A stretch of 64,000 nucleotides of DNA from Pantoea allii (GTDB lineage: Bacteria > Pseudomonadota > Gammaproteobacteria > Enterobacterales > Enterobacteriaceae), in NCBI RefSeq assembly GCF_002307475.1, contig NZ_NTMH01000030.1, forward strand, positions 62,001 to 126,000, written 5' to 3'. Position 1 is the first letter of the stretch, and each line of letters starts with the position of its first letter. The notes beneath the pieces are model-generated. The model made no database searches. It had not been told where the DNA came from and saw only the letters and a list, made by a program, of their open reading frames with translations. Position numbers and translations under genes: made by a program. This document shows positions 19,622-28,651 of the stretch, one piece after another.

Positions 19622-20434
19622 ATGGCGGTGAAAGTGGATAAAGCAAAGGAAACGAAGGGCGATAAGCCATTAGGGACACAGAGCCTGTTTCGTGGCCTGC
19701 AGTTAATTGAATTATTGAGTAATTATCCCAACGGTTGCCCGCTGGCCCATCTTGCTGAACTGTCTGGAATGAACAAAAGCACCGTACACCGCCTGCTACA
19801 GGGATTGCACAGCAGTGGTTACGTGACGCAGGCACCTTCGCCTGGTAGCTATCGCTTAACCACCAAGTTTATTTCGGTCGGGCAGAAGGCGCTGTCGTCG
19901 CTCAATATTATTCACGTCGCCGCGCCACATCTGGAAAAACTGAATCTGGACGTGGGCGAAACCGTGAACTTCTCCAGCCGTGAAGATGACCACGTAGTCC
20001 TGATCAACAAGTTAGAACCCACGACCGGCATGATGCGTACCCGTGCCTATATCGGTCAGCATATGCCGCTTTACTGTTCGGCCATGGGAAAAATCTTTCT
20101 GGCCTGGGGCAGCGAAGAGTACCTGCTGCAATACTGGCAAAATCATCAGGACAGCATTGAGCAACTGACGAAAAATACCATTACCACGCTGCCTGAGATG
20201 CAGCGGGAACTTAACGATATTCTTCAGCAGCGCACCGCGATGGATCGTGAAGAAAATGAACTGGGCGTCACCTGTATTGCCGCGCCGGTGTTTGATATCC
20301 AGCAGCGTGTCCCTTATGCGGTATCGGTCTCGCTGCCGACGGCGAAGCTGCAACAGATTGGTGCGAAAAACCTGATGGCGAAGGTGGTTGCCACGGCGCA
20401 GGCCATTTCAGAGGAGCTGGGTTGCACCGCCTGA
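19622..20434 (+). CDS. yiaJ: IclR-family transcriptional regulator YiaJ (PlaR)
   Basis: This 270-residue regulator has an N-terminal winged helix-turn-helix (SLFRGLQLIELLSNYPNGCPLAHLAELSGMNKSTVHRLLQGL; about residues 21-62) and a C-terminal IclR ligand domain. That domain is very close to E. coli YiaJ: TTKFISVGQKALSSLNIIH, NFSSREDDHVVLINKLEPTTGM and RTRAYIGQHMPLYCSAMGKI. YiaJ represses the yiaK-S operon in E. coli. Here it is divergent from the ABC/yia genes, and candidate operators lie in both promoter regions. I prefer the ATG at 19622 (GGAGAGG upstream); a GTG at 19598 is possible. Confidence 0.94.
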   Translation: MAVKVDKAKETKGDKPLGTQSLFRGLQLIELLSNYPNGCPLAHLAELSGMNKSTVHRLLQGLHSSGYVTQAPSPGSYRLTTKFISVGQKALSSLNIIHVAAPHLEKLNLDVGETVNFSSREDDHVVLINKLEPTTGMMRTRAYIGQHMPLYCSAMGKIFLAWGSEEYLLQYWQNHQDSIEQLTKNTITTLPEMQRELNDILQQRTAMDREENELGVTCIAAPVFDIQQRVPYAVSVSLPTAKLQQIGAKNLMAKVVATAQAISEELGCTA

Positions 20435-20481
20435 GAACGGCCTTTTCATGCTGCCGCCAGCCGCAGGTTGTCACCACGGCG

Positions 20482-21009
20482 TTATGCTTCGTTTTCGGGC
20501 AGCGAGCCGTCCCCGGCACCGAGCGCGCGCTGCATCAGCACCGTATCCAGCCAGCGGCCGTGCTTGAATCCCACTGACGTCAGCGTACCGATCACGCTGA
20601 AACCGGCGGCGCGGTGCAGGGCAATGGAGGCTGCGTTGGCGCTGTCACCCACATTCCCCACCATCTGGCGAAAACCACGCGTTTCAGCCCAGTCGATAGC
20701 ATGGGCCAGCAGGCGTTTACCGATGCCTTTTCCCTGAAATGCCGGATCGATATACAGAGAGTCTTCAAGGGTAAACCGGTAGGCATAACGGGGCCGGTAA
20801 AAGCCCAGATAGCAGTAACCACAAACCTGTCCTTCACTCACCGCGACGAACCAGGGCAGCCCGGCGGCGCGAAGTTTTTCCAGTCGGCTGGCTATCTCTG
20901 CCTCGTCGGGCGGAACGATTTCAAAACTGCCTGTACCCCGTAAGACGTGGTAGGCGTAAATCTGGTGTATTGCCGGAACATGGCTGTCTTCTGCCAGGAT
21001 GATTTTCAT
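20482..21009 (-). CDS. GNAT-family N-acetyltransferase (phosphinothricin acetyltransferase-like)
   Basis: This 175-residue acetyl-CoA-dependent N-acetyltransferase resembles Pat/YncA-type enzymes: HVPAIHQIYAYHVLRGTGSFE near the N terminus, WFVAVSEGQVCGYCYLGFYRPRYAY, and the acetyl-CoA pyrophosphate-binding DPAFQGKGIGKRLLAHAI near residues 94-111. A C-terminal GFKHGRWLDTVLMQRAL motif is typical of the phosphinothricin/methionine-sulfoximine group. The start at 21009 is supported by AGGGAA just upstream and gives normal length; an upstream in-frame extension of 36 residues is not family-like. The substrate is probably an amino acid analogue. It is convergent with yiaJ and not obviously part of an operon. 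Confidence 0.86.
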   Translation of the reverse strand: MKIILAEDSHVPAIHQIYAYHVLRGTGSFEIVPPDEAEIASRLEKLRAAGLPWFVAVSEGQVCGYCYLGFYRPRYAYRFTLEDSLYIDPAFQGKGIGKRLLAHAIDWAETRGFRQMVGNVGDSANAASIALHRAAGFSVIGTLTSVGFKHGRWLDTVLMQRALGAGDGSLPENEA

Positions 21010-21196
21010 TTCCCTGTTTCCCTGCCTGTTGCGTTGCAAAAGCGCAGCGGCAGCAGAATATGCATTGCCGCACGCCGCGATCATTAACCGAATCTCTCCC
21101 CGGCTTGCAGCACGCAAGCGGTGGGCGCGTTACGCTGCGCACCTCCCCCGGACCCATGGTTCAGTGCGGCAGTGAATATCAAGAAGAATACGCAGG

Positions 21197-21736
21197 TCAG
21201 GCTGACAAATTCCAGCCTCTGTAGGCATCATCAATGGCCTTTTGGCCCTGCAAAAAGCATTTTGGCAGATCGAGGCCCGAGTACAGTGTCTGGTAGCGCC
21301 TGCGGTTTGCGGGGGTAATCAACGCGATGTGCTTTATCATTGCCCCTTTCACGCTATCCACCCCGCCCTCAAGCCCGCCCTGGCGGGGGGAGCTGGCGTA
21401 GCAACGTCTGAAATAACGCAGCAAACTGACGAGCGTGGATACATCAAGAAGAATGTAGCCGGTTGCCCGCGCCAGCCTTGCGTTAAGACAGTTGGTGTAG
21501 TTGCCGTCCATCACCCAGCAATCCTGATGGATGGCCTGATGATGTAAATGCAAAAACTCAGCCTCATCTCTTGGCTGCCAGTCGGTATGGGGCAGGTGAT
21601 AAAGTTGATCAAGATGAATGGCAGGCAGGGCGGTTTTACGTGCGAGCGCGCTCGCAAGCGTTGATTTCCCGCTGTTAGACGGCCCCATAATACAGATGCG
21701 CGGCCCCAGATTCTCAAGCGTTATTAATGCGCTCAT
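21197..21736 (-). CDS. P-loop nucleotide kinase-like protein (adenylate-kinase/FlaR-like)
   Basis: This 179-residue small P-loop protein has Walker A GPSNSGKST near residue 18 and a following pattern ALPAIHLDQLYHLPHTDW plus WVMDGNYTNCLNARLARATGYILLD. These are typical of the poorly characterised topology-modulation (FlaR) / adenylate-kinase-like family. It lacks a clear canonical lid domain. The start at 21736 (MSALITLENL) is chosen because it leaves a short lead before the P-loop. It stands between the GNAT and cupin genes on the same strand with gaps of roughly 90 to 190 bases. The substrate is unknown. Confidence 0.78.
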   Translation of the reverse strand: MSALITLENLGPRICIMGPSNSGKSTLASALARKTALPAIHLDQLYHLPHTDWQPRDEAEFLHLHHQAIHQDCWVMDGNYTNCLNARLARATGYILLDVSTLVSLLRYFRRCYASSPRQGGLEGGVDSVKGAMIKHIALITPANRRRYQTLYSGLDLPKCFLQGQKAIDDAYRGWNLSA

Positions 21737-21823
21737 GGCGGCGCCCTTCTGTCTGCTGGCCCTGCGGCGGGCGGCTGTGGCGGATTGCACACCGCCAGGC
21801 GCGCGGGGCAAAATTCAGGAAGA

Positions 21824-22135
21824 TTATACTGACCCTTCTTTTTCAATCACCAGCACTCTTGCTTCACCCTGCGGATGGGCGACGTGCTCGGTTCCAGTGC
21901 TGGCATAAAAAATATCGCCCGTTTCTAAGCGGATTTTCTTTGTTTCTCCCGCTTCCCGATAATGCATGTCTACGCAGCCATCCATGACGGCAAACACTTC
22001 CTGACCATCATTGATATGCCATTTATAGGGCTTATCCGTCCAGTGAAGCCGCACGGTGGTGCCCTCAAAATTGGCAATGTCGACGGCACCCCAGGCCTTT
22101 TCGGCGGTGAAAGTTTTGCTGATAAACGTTTTCAT
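21824..22135 (-). CDS. Small cupin-domain protein
   Basis: This 103-residue single-domain cupin has YKWHINDGQEVFAVMDGCVDMHYREAG, carrying a partial cupin motif 1, and GDIFYASTGTEHVAHPQGEARVLVIEKEG, carrying motif 2 with its His. Such proteins bind a metal or small ligand, and no reaction can be assigned. The gene begins with ATG at 22135, and its intergenic region to the heme receptor (22136-22543, 408 bases) holds the Fur box described separately and nothing else recognised. Confidence 0.82.
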   Translation of the reverse strand: MKTFISKTFTAEKAWGAVDIANFEGTTVRLHWTDKPYKWHINDGQEVFAVMDGCVDMHYREAGETKKIRLETGDIFYASTGTEHVAHPQGEARVLVIEKEGSV

Positions 22136-22396
22136 CTGTTCCCTGCTGGTCTGAACGCATGTGAGGCGAGTTATAGCGCATCAGCCAGGGCGTGACTTGC
22201 AAAAAATTGCGGCTATTTGTGGGGTGATGATGACGCCACCGAAGGTTTTTCAGCTCGCTGACAGGATGAAAAAACAGGCGCGAGCTTTACCTGTTGCTGC
22301 TGCCAGCTCAGACATCACGATCCTCAGTTAGCCTTGCTGATTATTGTGGCGCTAAGTTTAGTGCGGTGCACGAGCAATCTTGTAATGAATGTTATT

Positions 22397-22415
22397 GATA
22401 ATGATTATTAATTGC
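22397..22415. promoter_or_regulatory. Fur box upstream of the heme-uptake operon
   Basis: GATAATGATTATTAATTGC matches the 19-base Fur consensus GATAATGATAATCATTATC at 14 positions. It lies about 130 bases upstream of the receptor ATG (22544). Iron-dependent repression of the whole receptor-to-hmuV operon is expected. Confidence 0.8.
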
Positions 22416-22543
22416 ATTAAATTCTTTCGACGTAAAAAAGTACATAACAATTCCAGCAATTTTTTACGGTGATCGACCAGAAAACCATTTTTCTTTAAGC
22501 CAGCAAGTGAGCGAATACTAACTATTAATCAGGTAATTCGCAC

Positions 22544-24877
22544 ATGTCTTTACTTCCTCAGGGATCCACCTGCCAGCACCTGTTGCGCGTGGCAGTTTTA
22601 TCATCAGCCGTTCATGCCGCATGCAGTTATGCTGCTGATGACAATGCGGCCAGTGAACCCACGATGACCGTTATCGCCCCGAAGCAACAGGCTGGGAGCA
22701 AAACTACACTGACAGCGGGCGACCTGCAAAGGCGTGCAGCAAATGACTTCGGCTCGATAATGCGTTACGAGCCGCTAATTAGCGCCACCGGTGCAGCCGG
22801 AGGATCGTCGGCAGGTAAAAGTGGTTTTGACCGTTCCGGTTACACAGGTTACAACATCCGCGGTCTGGAAAGTAACCGGGTCGGGCTGGATATTGACGGT
22901 ATACCGATTCCGGATGCCACGGGCCGTCCTTACGTTAGCCGTTCAGGTAACAATACCTTTGGTATTGGGCGTGACTATATCGATCCCTACATGTTTAACA
23001 GCGTTGATATTGAGAAAGGAGCAACCTCTGTAGAGCAGCCGAATACCGCAATTGGTGGCAACGTGTCGTTTCATAATAAATCACCGGATGATTACCTCAG
23101 TAGTGTCAGGGAGAGCTGGTTGGGTTATCAGAGCAATTACAGTTCAGATGATCACAGCTGGCACAACGGAATAACGGCAGCTGCAGGGGATGATGAATGG
23201 CGCGGATTGCTGGTTTACAGTCGCCGCGATGGCCAGCAAACCCGGAATAACAGCGGTGTGAAACAGGCTTTTCCGGCCAACTGGCATTCGAACGCTTTTA
23301 TGGCTTCCGGGATTTGGCAGCCCAACGATCAACATAAATTGAGCGCCAATGTTGATTATTATCAGAAAACACTTCACAGCCATTACGATATCTGGGATGG
23401 CAGAGGTAATGCCGTCTGGGGAAGCGCGCAGCAACAGAGTGATACGCGTCGTTTGGGCATCAACCTCGCTGATGAATGGACACCGGACAGCGGCGTTATT
23501 GATACCCTGACGACACGGGTTTACTGGCAGCAAACTCAGGCCCACGACAATACGTATCTGCCAACCAGTCCAGGTGAGTTTGGCTTCGTTTATTCTGATT
23601 ACAACGTTGACACCTATGGTTTTGACACGCGCGCCAGTAAAACGCTGGGTCGCCATGAGTTAAGTGCGGGTTTTAACACGCGGCTGAATAATACCGAGCG
23701 TCCATTTCGCCAGGCTCCGCCATCTGACGCAACGGGTGTAATTACCCAGCCGCAGTCAGACAGTCGCGCATGGACAGCTGCGGGTTTTCTTCAGGACAAG
23801 ATTAACTTTGATCTTAATAACCATAACGCTGCCATTATTCCCGGCGTAAGGGTGATGTATCAACGTACTCAGCCGAAAGACCTTGGCGATCTGACTCACG
23901 GCAGTACCGTTCTGACCAGCGAGCAGGTTGAGAAGCTTTATAGCAAAACGAACGCTGATACCCAACTGCTGCCCTCCCTGACGTTGCAATACGATGTGAT
24001 GCCGACCTTAACCACCTGGATCCAGTATAAACGCGGTGTTGAGTTTCCTACACCCAGCCAGCTGTATGGCTCATGGAATCTGGGGTCAAGCTATGCCGGC
24101 AGTCAGCAATATGCGTTGATTGGTAATACCGATCTGAAAACGGAAACCAGCGACAATATTGAATGGGGGCTAAAAGGGCAGGCGACGAAAGGCATAACAG
24201 TTAACACCTCCGTATTCTATAACCAGTATAAAAACTTCATTGCCTATACGCGGTATCGCCGCGCCACCAACCCGGAGATGTTCGTGAATGTGCCACGTAA
24301 CATCTACACCAGTTTTCAGGCTGAAAACCGTGACAAGGCTTATATCTACGGGGCAGAGATCTCAAGCAAGGTGGAGTATGGCGCCTGGTTCCCGCAGGTT
24401 GACGGACTGAGCAGTACTTTTGCTTTGGGCTATAACCAGGGGAAATCGAAGTCCAGCTATTTAGGTGACAAATACATCGATCTCGACAGCGTAGCCCCGC
24501 TTAAAGCCATTGTTGGGCTGGCCTGGGACGACAGACAACATGGTTATGGCGCAGCGCTAACCGCCACCTTTGTAAAGGGTAAACAGGCTACGGCGACAAG
24601 CCGTGAAAATTACAGTAATACCGGTACGACGCTTGCCGATCCTACCAGCGAGTACAGGCGGGTTCCCGGTTACGGTATGGTCGATGCTACTGCTTACTGG
24701 CAAGTGGCAAAAGCTGTCAGGCTGAGTGGTGGCATTTATAACCTCACTAATCGCAAGTACTGGGATTATTTGAGTAGCCGTACGCTGACCAGCGGCACAG
24801 CGCAGGAACGCAACGATATTAATTTATCTGTGATGCCGGGCCGTACTTTTCAGTTAGGCGTAAACGTCGATTTTTAA
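22544..24877 (+). CDS. TonB-dependent heme/hemoglobin receptor
   Basis: This 777-residue outer-membrane receptor is of the hemoglobin/heme family and resembles the larger PhuR/HasR-like receptors more than the ~660-residue HemR/HmuR type. A signal peptide ends near CSYAADD (about residue 30). A TonB-box-like TMTVIAP follows, and the plug shows YTGYNIRGLESNRVGLDIDGIPIPD and VDIEKGATSVEQPNTAIGGNVSF. The barrel ends with FQLGVNVDF (C-terminal Phe). The segment corresponding to the FRAP/NPNL boxes reads EFPTPSQLYGSW and IGNTDLK and has no histidine between, unlike HemR. The Fur box upstream and the hmuSTUV genes downstream fix the role in heme uptake. Confidence 0.9.
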   Translation: MSLLPQGSTCQHLLRVAVLSSAVHAACSYAADDNAASEPTMTVIAPKQQAGSKTTLTAGDLQRRAANDFGSIMRYEPLISATGAAGGSSAGKSGFDRSGYTGYNIRGLESNRVGLDIDGIPIPDATGRPYVSRSGNNTFGIGRDYIDPYMFNSVDIEKGATSVEQPNTAIGGNVSFHNKSPDDYLSSVRESWLGYQSNYSSDDHSWHNGITAAAGDDEWRGLLVYSRRDGQQTRNNSGVKQAFPANWHSNAFMASGIWQPNDQHKLSANVDYYQKTLHSHYDIWDGRGNAVWGSAQQQSDTRRLGINLADEWTPDSGVIDTLTTRVYWQQTQAHDNTYLPTSPGEFGFVYSDYNVDTYGFDTRASKTLGRHELSAGFNTRLNNTERPFRQAPPSDATGVITQPQSDSRAWTAAGFLQDKINFDLNNHNAAIIPGVRVMYQRTQPKDLGDLTHGSTVLTSEQVEKLYSKTNADTQLLPSLTLQYDVMPTLTTWIQYKRGVEFPTPSQLYGSWNLGSSYAGSQQYALIGNTDLKTETSDNIEWGLKGQATKGITVNTSVFYNQYKNFIAYTRYRRATNPEMFVNVPRNIYTSFQAENRDKAYIYGAEISSKVEYGAWFPQVDGLSSTFALGYNQGKSKSSYLGDKYIDLDSVAPLKAIVGLAWDDRQHGYGAALTATFVKGKQATATSRENYSNTGTTLADPTSEYRRVPGYGMVDATAYWQVAKAVRLSGGIYNLTNRKYWDYLSSRTLTSGTAQERNDINLSVMPGRTFQLGVNVDF

Positions 24878-24938
24878 TCGCTTCTCGCCCTGTAATGATC
24901 CGGGGCGTTTTTACAATAAGCTGCGTGGGATAAACGTA

Positions 24939-25967
24939 ATGAACCAATATTATCAACAGTATCTGACCTTAAAAGCCGACGAGCCAAAACGTTCTGCCCG
25001 TGACCTGGCCGGACGAATGGGCATTGGTGAAGCCCAACTTTGTGCCGCACGTATTGGACATGATGCAACCATGCTGCGAGCCGACTTTCCGACGTTGCTG
25101 GCCCGACTGGAAGCAGTTGGTGAAACCTTAAGTATTACCCGCAATGCCTTTGCCGTGCATGAGCAAGTGGGAAAATATCAGAATCTGCATTTGGGTCATC
25201 ACGCCGGTCTGATTCTCAATCCACGCGCACTCGATCAGCGCTTCTTCTTACAACAATGGCATCAGGCGTTTTTTTTACACGAGCATACGGTTTACGGCGA
25301 GCGACAGAGCATTCAAATTTTTGATCGCTATGCCGATGCCGTGCTGAAAATCTACGTTACCGATCAGACAGATATGATGGCATGGAGTGCGCTGATTGCT
25401 GAATTTATCATAGATGGGCTACCTGAGTCTGAGCCTTTACCCGTGAGCGCGCCGCAATACAGCCCGGTATCGGATGCCAGTAAACTGACAGAAGAATGGC
25501 GTGCGATGACCGATGTACATCAGTTTTTTGGGCTGCTGAAACGCCATAACCTTTCGCGATCTCAGGCTTTCCAGGCTGTGCCTGATGAGCTGGCACGACA
25601 GGTAAGTAACACTGCGCTGACACAACTTCTGTCCCTGGCTCAGCAGGACGCTAATGAGATAATGATCTTTATTGGCAACCGCGGGTGCACCCAGATTTTT
25701 ACCGGTCCGGTGGAAAGGCTGGTGCCAGTGGATAACTGGATTAATATTTTTAATCCTGGTTTCACTCTGCATCTGATGGCCGACAAAATCAGCGAAAGCT
25801 GGGTGACGCGTAAACCAGCCAGTGACGGAATTGTGACTAGTCTTGAACTGTTTGCTGCCGATGGTACGCAGATTGCACAGTTGTATGGCCAACGAAATGA
25901 AGGCAAGCCGGAACAGTCGCGCTGGCGTGAGCAAGTGATGTCCCTGACAGAGGATACTGTCGTATGA
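24939..25967 (+). CDS. hmuS: Hemin-degrading/heme-trafficking factor HmuS (HemS family)
   Basis: This 342-residue cytoplasmic protein is made of two similar HemS/ChuX-like halves (about residues 20-160 and 195-325). HemS-family proteins bind incoming heme and either hand it on or break it open to release iron. The central segment DVHQFFGLLKRHNLSRSQAF carries the expected proximal heme-ligand His. FIGNRGCTQIFTGPVERL and NIFNPGFTLHLMADKI in the second half are strongly conserved, and the N-terminal DLAGRMGIGEAQLCAARIG is also typical. It lies 61 bases after the receptor and overlaps hmuT by 4 bases, so it is co-transcribed with the heme transporter. Confidence 0.94.
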   Translation: MNQYYQQYLTLKADEPKRSARDLAGRMGIGEAQLCAARIGHDATMLRADFPTLLARLEAVGETLSITRNAFAVHEQVGKYQNLHLGHHAGLILNPRALDQRFFLQQWHQAFFLHEHTVYGERQSIQIFDRYADAVLKIYVTDQTDMMAWSALIAEFIIDGLPESEPLPVSAPQYSPVSDASKLTEEWRAMTDVHQFFGLLKRHNLSRSQAFQAVPDELARQVSNTALTQLLSLAQQDANEIMIFIGNRGCTQIFTGPVERLVPVDNWINIFNPGFTLHLMADKISESWVTRKPASDGIVTSLELFAADGTQIAQLYGQRNEGKPEQSRWREQVMSLTEDTVV

Positions 25968-26791
25968 CCCGGCTCCTGCTACTGCTAACAACACTGTCGC
26001 TGTCACTGCCAGGGCTGGCGGTTGAACGGGTAATATCCATTGGCGGTGACGTTACGCAAATTATTTATGCACTTGGCGGACAACAGGATCTCGTTGCCCG
26101 TGACAGCACCAGTCAGCATCCGGCTCAGGTGAATAAATTGCCAAATATTGGCTATATGCGGCAGCTTAATGCGGAAGGCATTCTGGCGTTTAAACCCACG
26201 CTGGTATTGGTCAGCGAACTGGCAAAACCCTCGCTGGTTTTACAGCAGTTGAAAGAGGCGGGCGTCAACGTTGTAGAGGTTACCGGACAGAACAACATTG
26301 ATGCGATAGCAGAAAAAATTGCCACCATTGGTCATGCGCTGAAGCGTGAAAATCAAGCGAAGGCGTTGAATGAAAAACTGAATAAGCAGATTGCTGCATT
26401 GCCAACACAACCGCTGCCCGTGAAAGTGCTGTTTATTATGGCGCATCAGGGAATGAATACGCTGGCGGCAGGGACGCAAACCGGTGCGGACGGTGCAATC
26501 CGTAGCGCTGGCCTAATCAATGCAATGGCGGCCGTACCGCACTATCAGACGTTGTCACAGGAAGGCATCGTCGCAGCCGCGCCCGATTTGGTTGTGGTGG
26601 GAGAAGATGGCCTGCGCACACTGGGTGGTGAAGATAAACTCTGGTCGCTGCCCGGTTTGGCTCTCACCCCGGCCGGCCGTCATCACGCTTTTTTTGTTGT
26701 TGATGAAATGGCATTGCTGGATTTTGGGCTGGACACACCTTCGGCGATTCGTCAGTTGCGCCGTGCTGCTGAAGCGGTGAAACATGATTAG
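25964..26791 (+). CDS. hmuT: Periplasmic heme-binding protein HmuT
   Basis: This 275-residue class III periplasmic binding protein has a Sec signal peptide (LLLLTTLSLSLPGLAVE; cleavage near residue 20). It shows VERVISIGGDVTQIIYALGGQQDLVARDSTS with the heme-ligand Tyr, SQHPAQVNKLPNIGYMRQLNAEGILAFKPTLVL, and a C-terminal TPSAIRQLRRAAEAV. It carries heme across the periplasm to HmuUV. It overlaps hmuS by 4 bases and hmuU by 8 bases. Confidence 0.95.
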   Translation: MTRLLLLLTTLSLSLPGLAVERVISIGGDVTQIIYALGGQQDLVARDSTSQHPAQVNKLPNIGYMRQLNAEGILAFKPTLVLVSELAKPSLVLQQLKEAGVNVVEVTGQNNIDAIAEKIATIGHALKRENQAKALNEKLNKQIAALPTQPLPVKVLFIMAHQGMNTLAAGTQTGADGAIRSAGLINAMAAVPHYQTLSQEGIVAAAPDLVVVGEDGLRTLGGEDKLWSLPGLALTPAGRHHAFFVVDEMALLDFGLDTPSAIRQLRRAAEAVKHD

Positions 26792-27785
26792 CAGAGGAGG
26801 GGCGCGCTGGCTGCTGTTGATGGGGATTAGCATGGTGTTTTGCATGCTGATAGCCGCCGGTTTTGGTGCCATGCCGTTGTCTTTCCGCACGCTTTATCAT
26901 GCCTCGTCTGAGGATATCGTGTGGAAAATCTGGCTCAATATCCGTCTGCCACGGGTTTTGCTGGCGGTGCTGCTGGGCATGGCGTTGGCGGTTGCCGGCG
27001 CGGTGATGCAGGGGTTGTTCCGTAATCCTCTGGCCGACCCCGGCCTGCTGGGGATAAGCAGCGGTGCCGGCCTGGCTGTGGCTGTGGCGATTATTTTACC
27101 TGTTAGTCTGCCGCCGTTGCTGGCGCTATGGCTGCCTATGGTTGCGGCTTTTGTGGGCAGTCTGGTTGTGACACTGCTGATTTTTAGCTTCAGCCAACTG
27201 GCACAGGGCAACCTGTCGCGCCTTCTCCTGGTGGGTATTGCTATTAATGCACTGTGTGGTGCCGCAGTGGGGGTGCTGTCCTGGATCAGCAACGATCAGC
27301 AGTTACGTCAGCTGGCACTGTGGGGCATGGGTAGCCTGAGCGCGGCACAATGGCCTGGGCTGTTGATATGTGCCGCGCTGATTGTCCCTGCATTGGTTGC
27401 GATTCAGACCCGTGCGCGTCATCTGAACCTGCTACAACTGGGCGAAGAAGATGCGCACTACATGGGCATTAACGTCAGACGCACGCAGCATGTACTTTTA
27501 GTGCTCAGTGCATTGTTGGTCGGGACGGCCGTGTCAGTCAGTGGCATTATTGGTTTTCTCGGATTAGTGGTGCCGCACGTGATGCGCTTTTGTCTGGGCA
27601 GCGATCATCGGTGGATGTTACCTGGCTCAGCGTTGGCTGGCGCCATTTTGCTGTTGCTGGCCGACACCCTGGCGCGGACTCTGGTTATTCCTGCAGAAAT
27701 GCCGGTTGGCCTGCTGACCAGTCTGATAGGTGGTACCTGGTTTCTCTGGCTGATTTTGCGCCAGCAAGGGGGAATCAATGGGTGA
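26784..27785 (+). CDS. hmuU: Heme ABC transporter permease HmuU
   Basis: This 333-residue FecCD-family inner-membrane permease has about ten hydrophobic segments. Hallmarks are IWLNIRLPRVLLAVLLGMALAVAGAVMQGLFRNPLADPGLLGISSGA near the N terminus, GEEDAHYMGINV, the ATPase-contacting loop, and ISGIIGFLGLVVPHVMRF (written here from residues near 250). It imports heme from HmuT into the cytoplasm as a homodimer with HmuV. It overlaps hmuT by 8 and hmuV by 8 bases. Confidence 0.95.
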   Translation: MISRGGARWLLLMGISMVFCMLIAAGFGAMPLSFRTLYHASSEDIVWKIWLNIRLPRVLLAVLLGMALAVAGAVMQGLFRNPLADPGLLGISSGAGLAVAVAIILPVSLPPLLALWLPMVAAFVGSLVVTLLIFSFSQLAQGNLSRLLLVGIAINALCGAAVGVLSWISNDQQLRQLALWGMGSLSAAQWPGLLICAALIVPALVAIQTRARHLNLLQLGEEDAHYMGINVRRTQHVLLVLSALLVGTAVSVSGIIGFLGLVVPHVMRFCLGSDHRWMLPGSALAGAILLLLADTLARTLVIPAEMPVGLLTSLIGGTWFLWLILRQQGGING

Positions 27786-28551
27786 GTCTCTGCAGACAAC
27801 TAACCTGTGCTTCGGCTATGGCAAACGGCGGCTCATTGATGAGATTTCTTTCAGCCTGCCGCCTGGCGAAATGGTCGCACTGATTGGTCCTAACGGGGCA
27901 GGGAAATCCACATTGCTGCGCCTGATGACCGGTTTTTTGACGCCGACGAGTGGGGAATGCAGACTGGGTGATCGTCCTCTACATCACTGGCCGCGTGACG
28001 TGCTGGCTCAGTGCCGCGCGGTGATGCGTCAGCAGAACAGCATGACCTTTTCGATACAGGCGCAGGAGGTGGTGACGATGGGAAGATCACCCTGGCCCGC
28101 CCAGTTCTCAGCCGCTGTCGTTAAGGACGTCATGCACCTGACCGGAAGTCTTGAACTGGCGCACCGCGATTACCGTTCGCTCTCCGGCGGGGAGCAGCAA
28201 AGAATCCAACTTGCGCGCGTTCTTGCGCAGTTATGGCACGACGACGGCCCACGTGGTTGGCTGTTTTTGGATGAGCCTACCTCGGCACTGGATCTGTTCT
28301 GGCAGCAGCACAGCCTGCGTTTGTTACATCGGTTGACGCGCAGCGGAGATTTCAGCGTCTGCACCGTGCTGCACGATCTTAATCAGGCATCGTTGTGGTC
28401 CGATCGCGTTTTATTACTGCATCAGGGAAAGCTGGTAGCACAAGGTACACCGCAGGCGGTCATGACGGAGGCCGAACTGAGGCGCTGGTATCAGGCCGAG
28501 CTTGAGGTTGTTATGCAGAGGGGCAGGCCACAAATTCAGTTACTGGCTTGA
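27778..28551 (+). CDS. hmuV: Heme ABC transporter ATP-binding protein HmuV
   Basis: This 257-residue ATPase drives heme import through HmuU. Walker A GPNGAGKST lies near residue 38, the Q-loop region MRQQNSMTF near residue 85, the ABC signature LSGGEQQRIQLARVLAQL near residue 137, Walker B WLFLDEPTSALD near residue 161, and the switch His in VLHDLNQAS near residue 199. It is the last gene of the heme operon. The start codon lies inside the end of hmuU, showing translational coupling. Confidence 0.96.
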   Translation: MGESLQTTNLCFGYGKRRLIDEISFSLPPGEMVALIGPNGAGKSTLLRLMTGFLTPTSGECRLGDRPLHHWPRDVLAQCRAVMRQQNSMTFSIQAQEVVTMGRSPWPAQFSAAVVKDVMHLTGSLELAHRDYRSLSGGEQQRIQLARVLAQLWHDDGPRGWLFLDEPTSALDLFWQQHSLRLLHRLTRSGDFSVCTVLHDLNQASLWSDRVLLLHQGKLVAQGTPQAVMTEAELRRWYQAELEVVMQRGRPQIQLLA

Positions 28552-28555
28552 ACAG

Positions 28556-28578
28556 GATGATGGCGTTAAGCCATCATC
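28556..28578. terminator. Hairpin at the end of the heme operon
   Basis: A perfect 9-bp stem GATGATGGC/GCCATCATC with a 5-base loop starts 5 bases after the hmuV stop. No strong T-run follows, so termination may be factor-assisted. Confidence 0.5.
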
Positions 28579-28651
28579 CATCAGTCCATTTGCGGCTGGC
28601 AGGTTATCTGTCGCGTCGCATTGGCCCATCCCTCAGTGGACAGGAAGAGAA

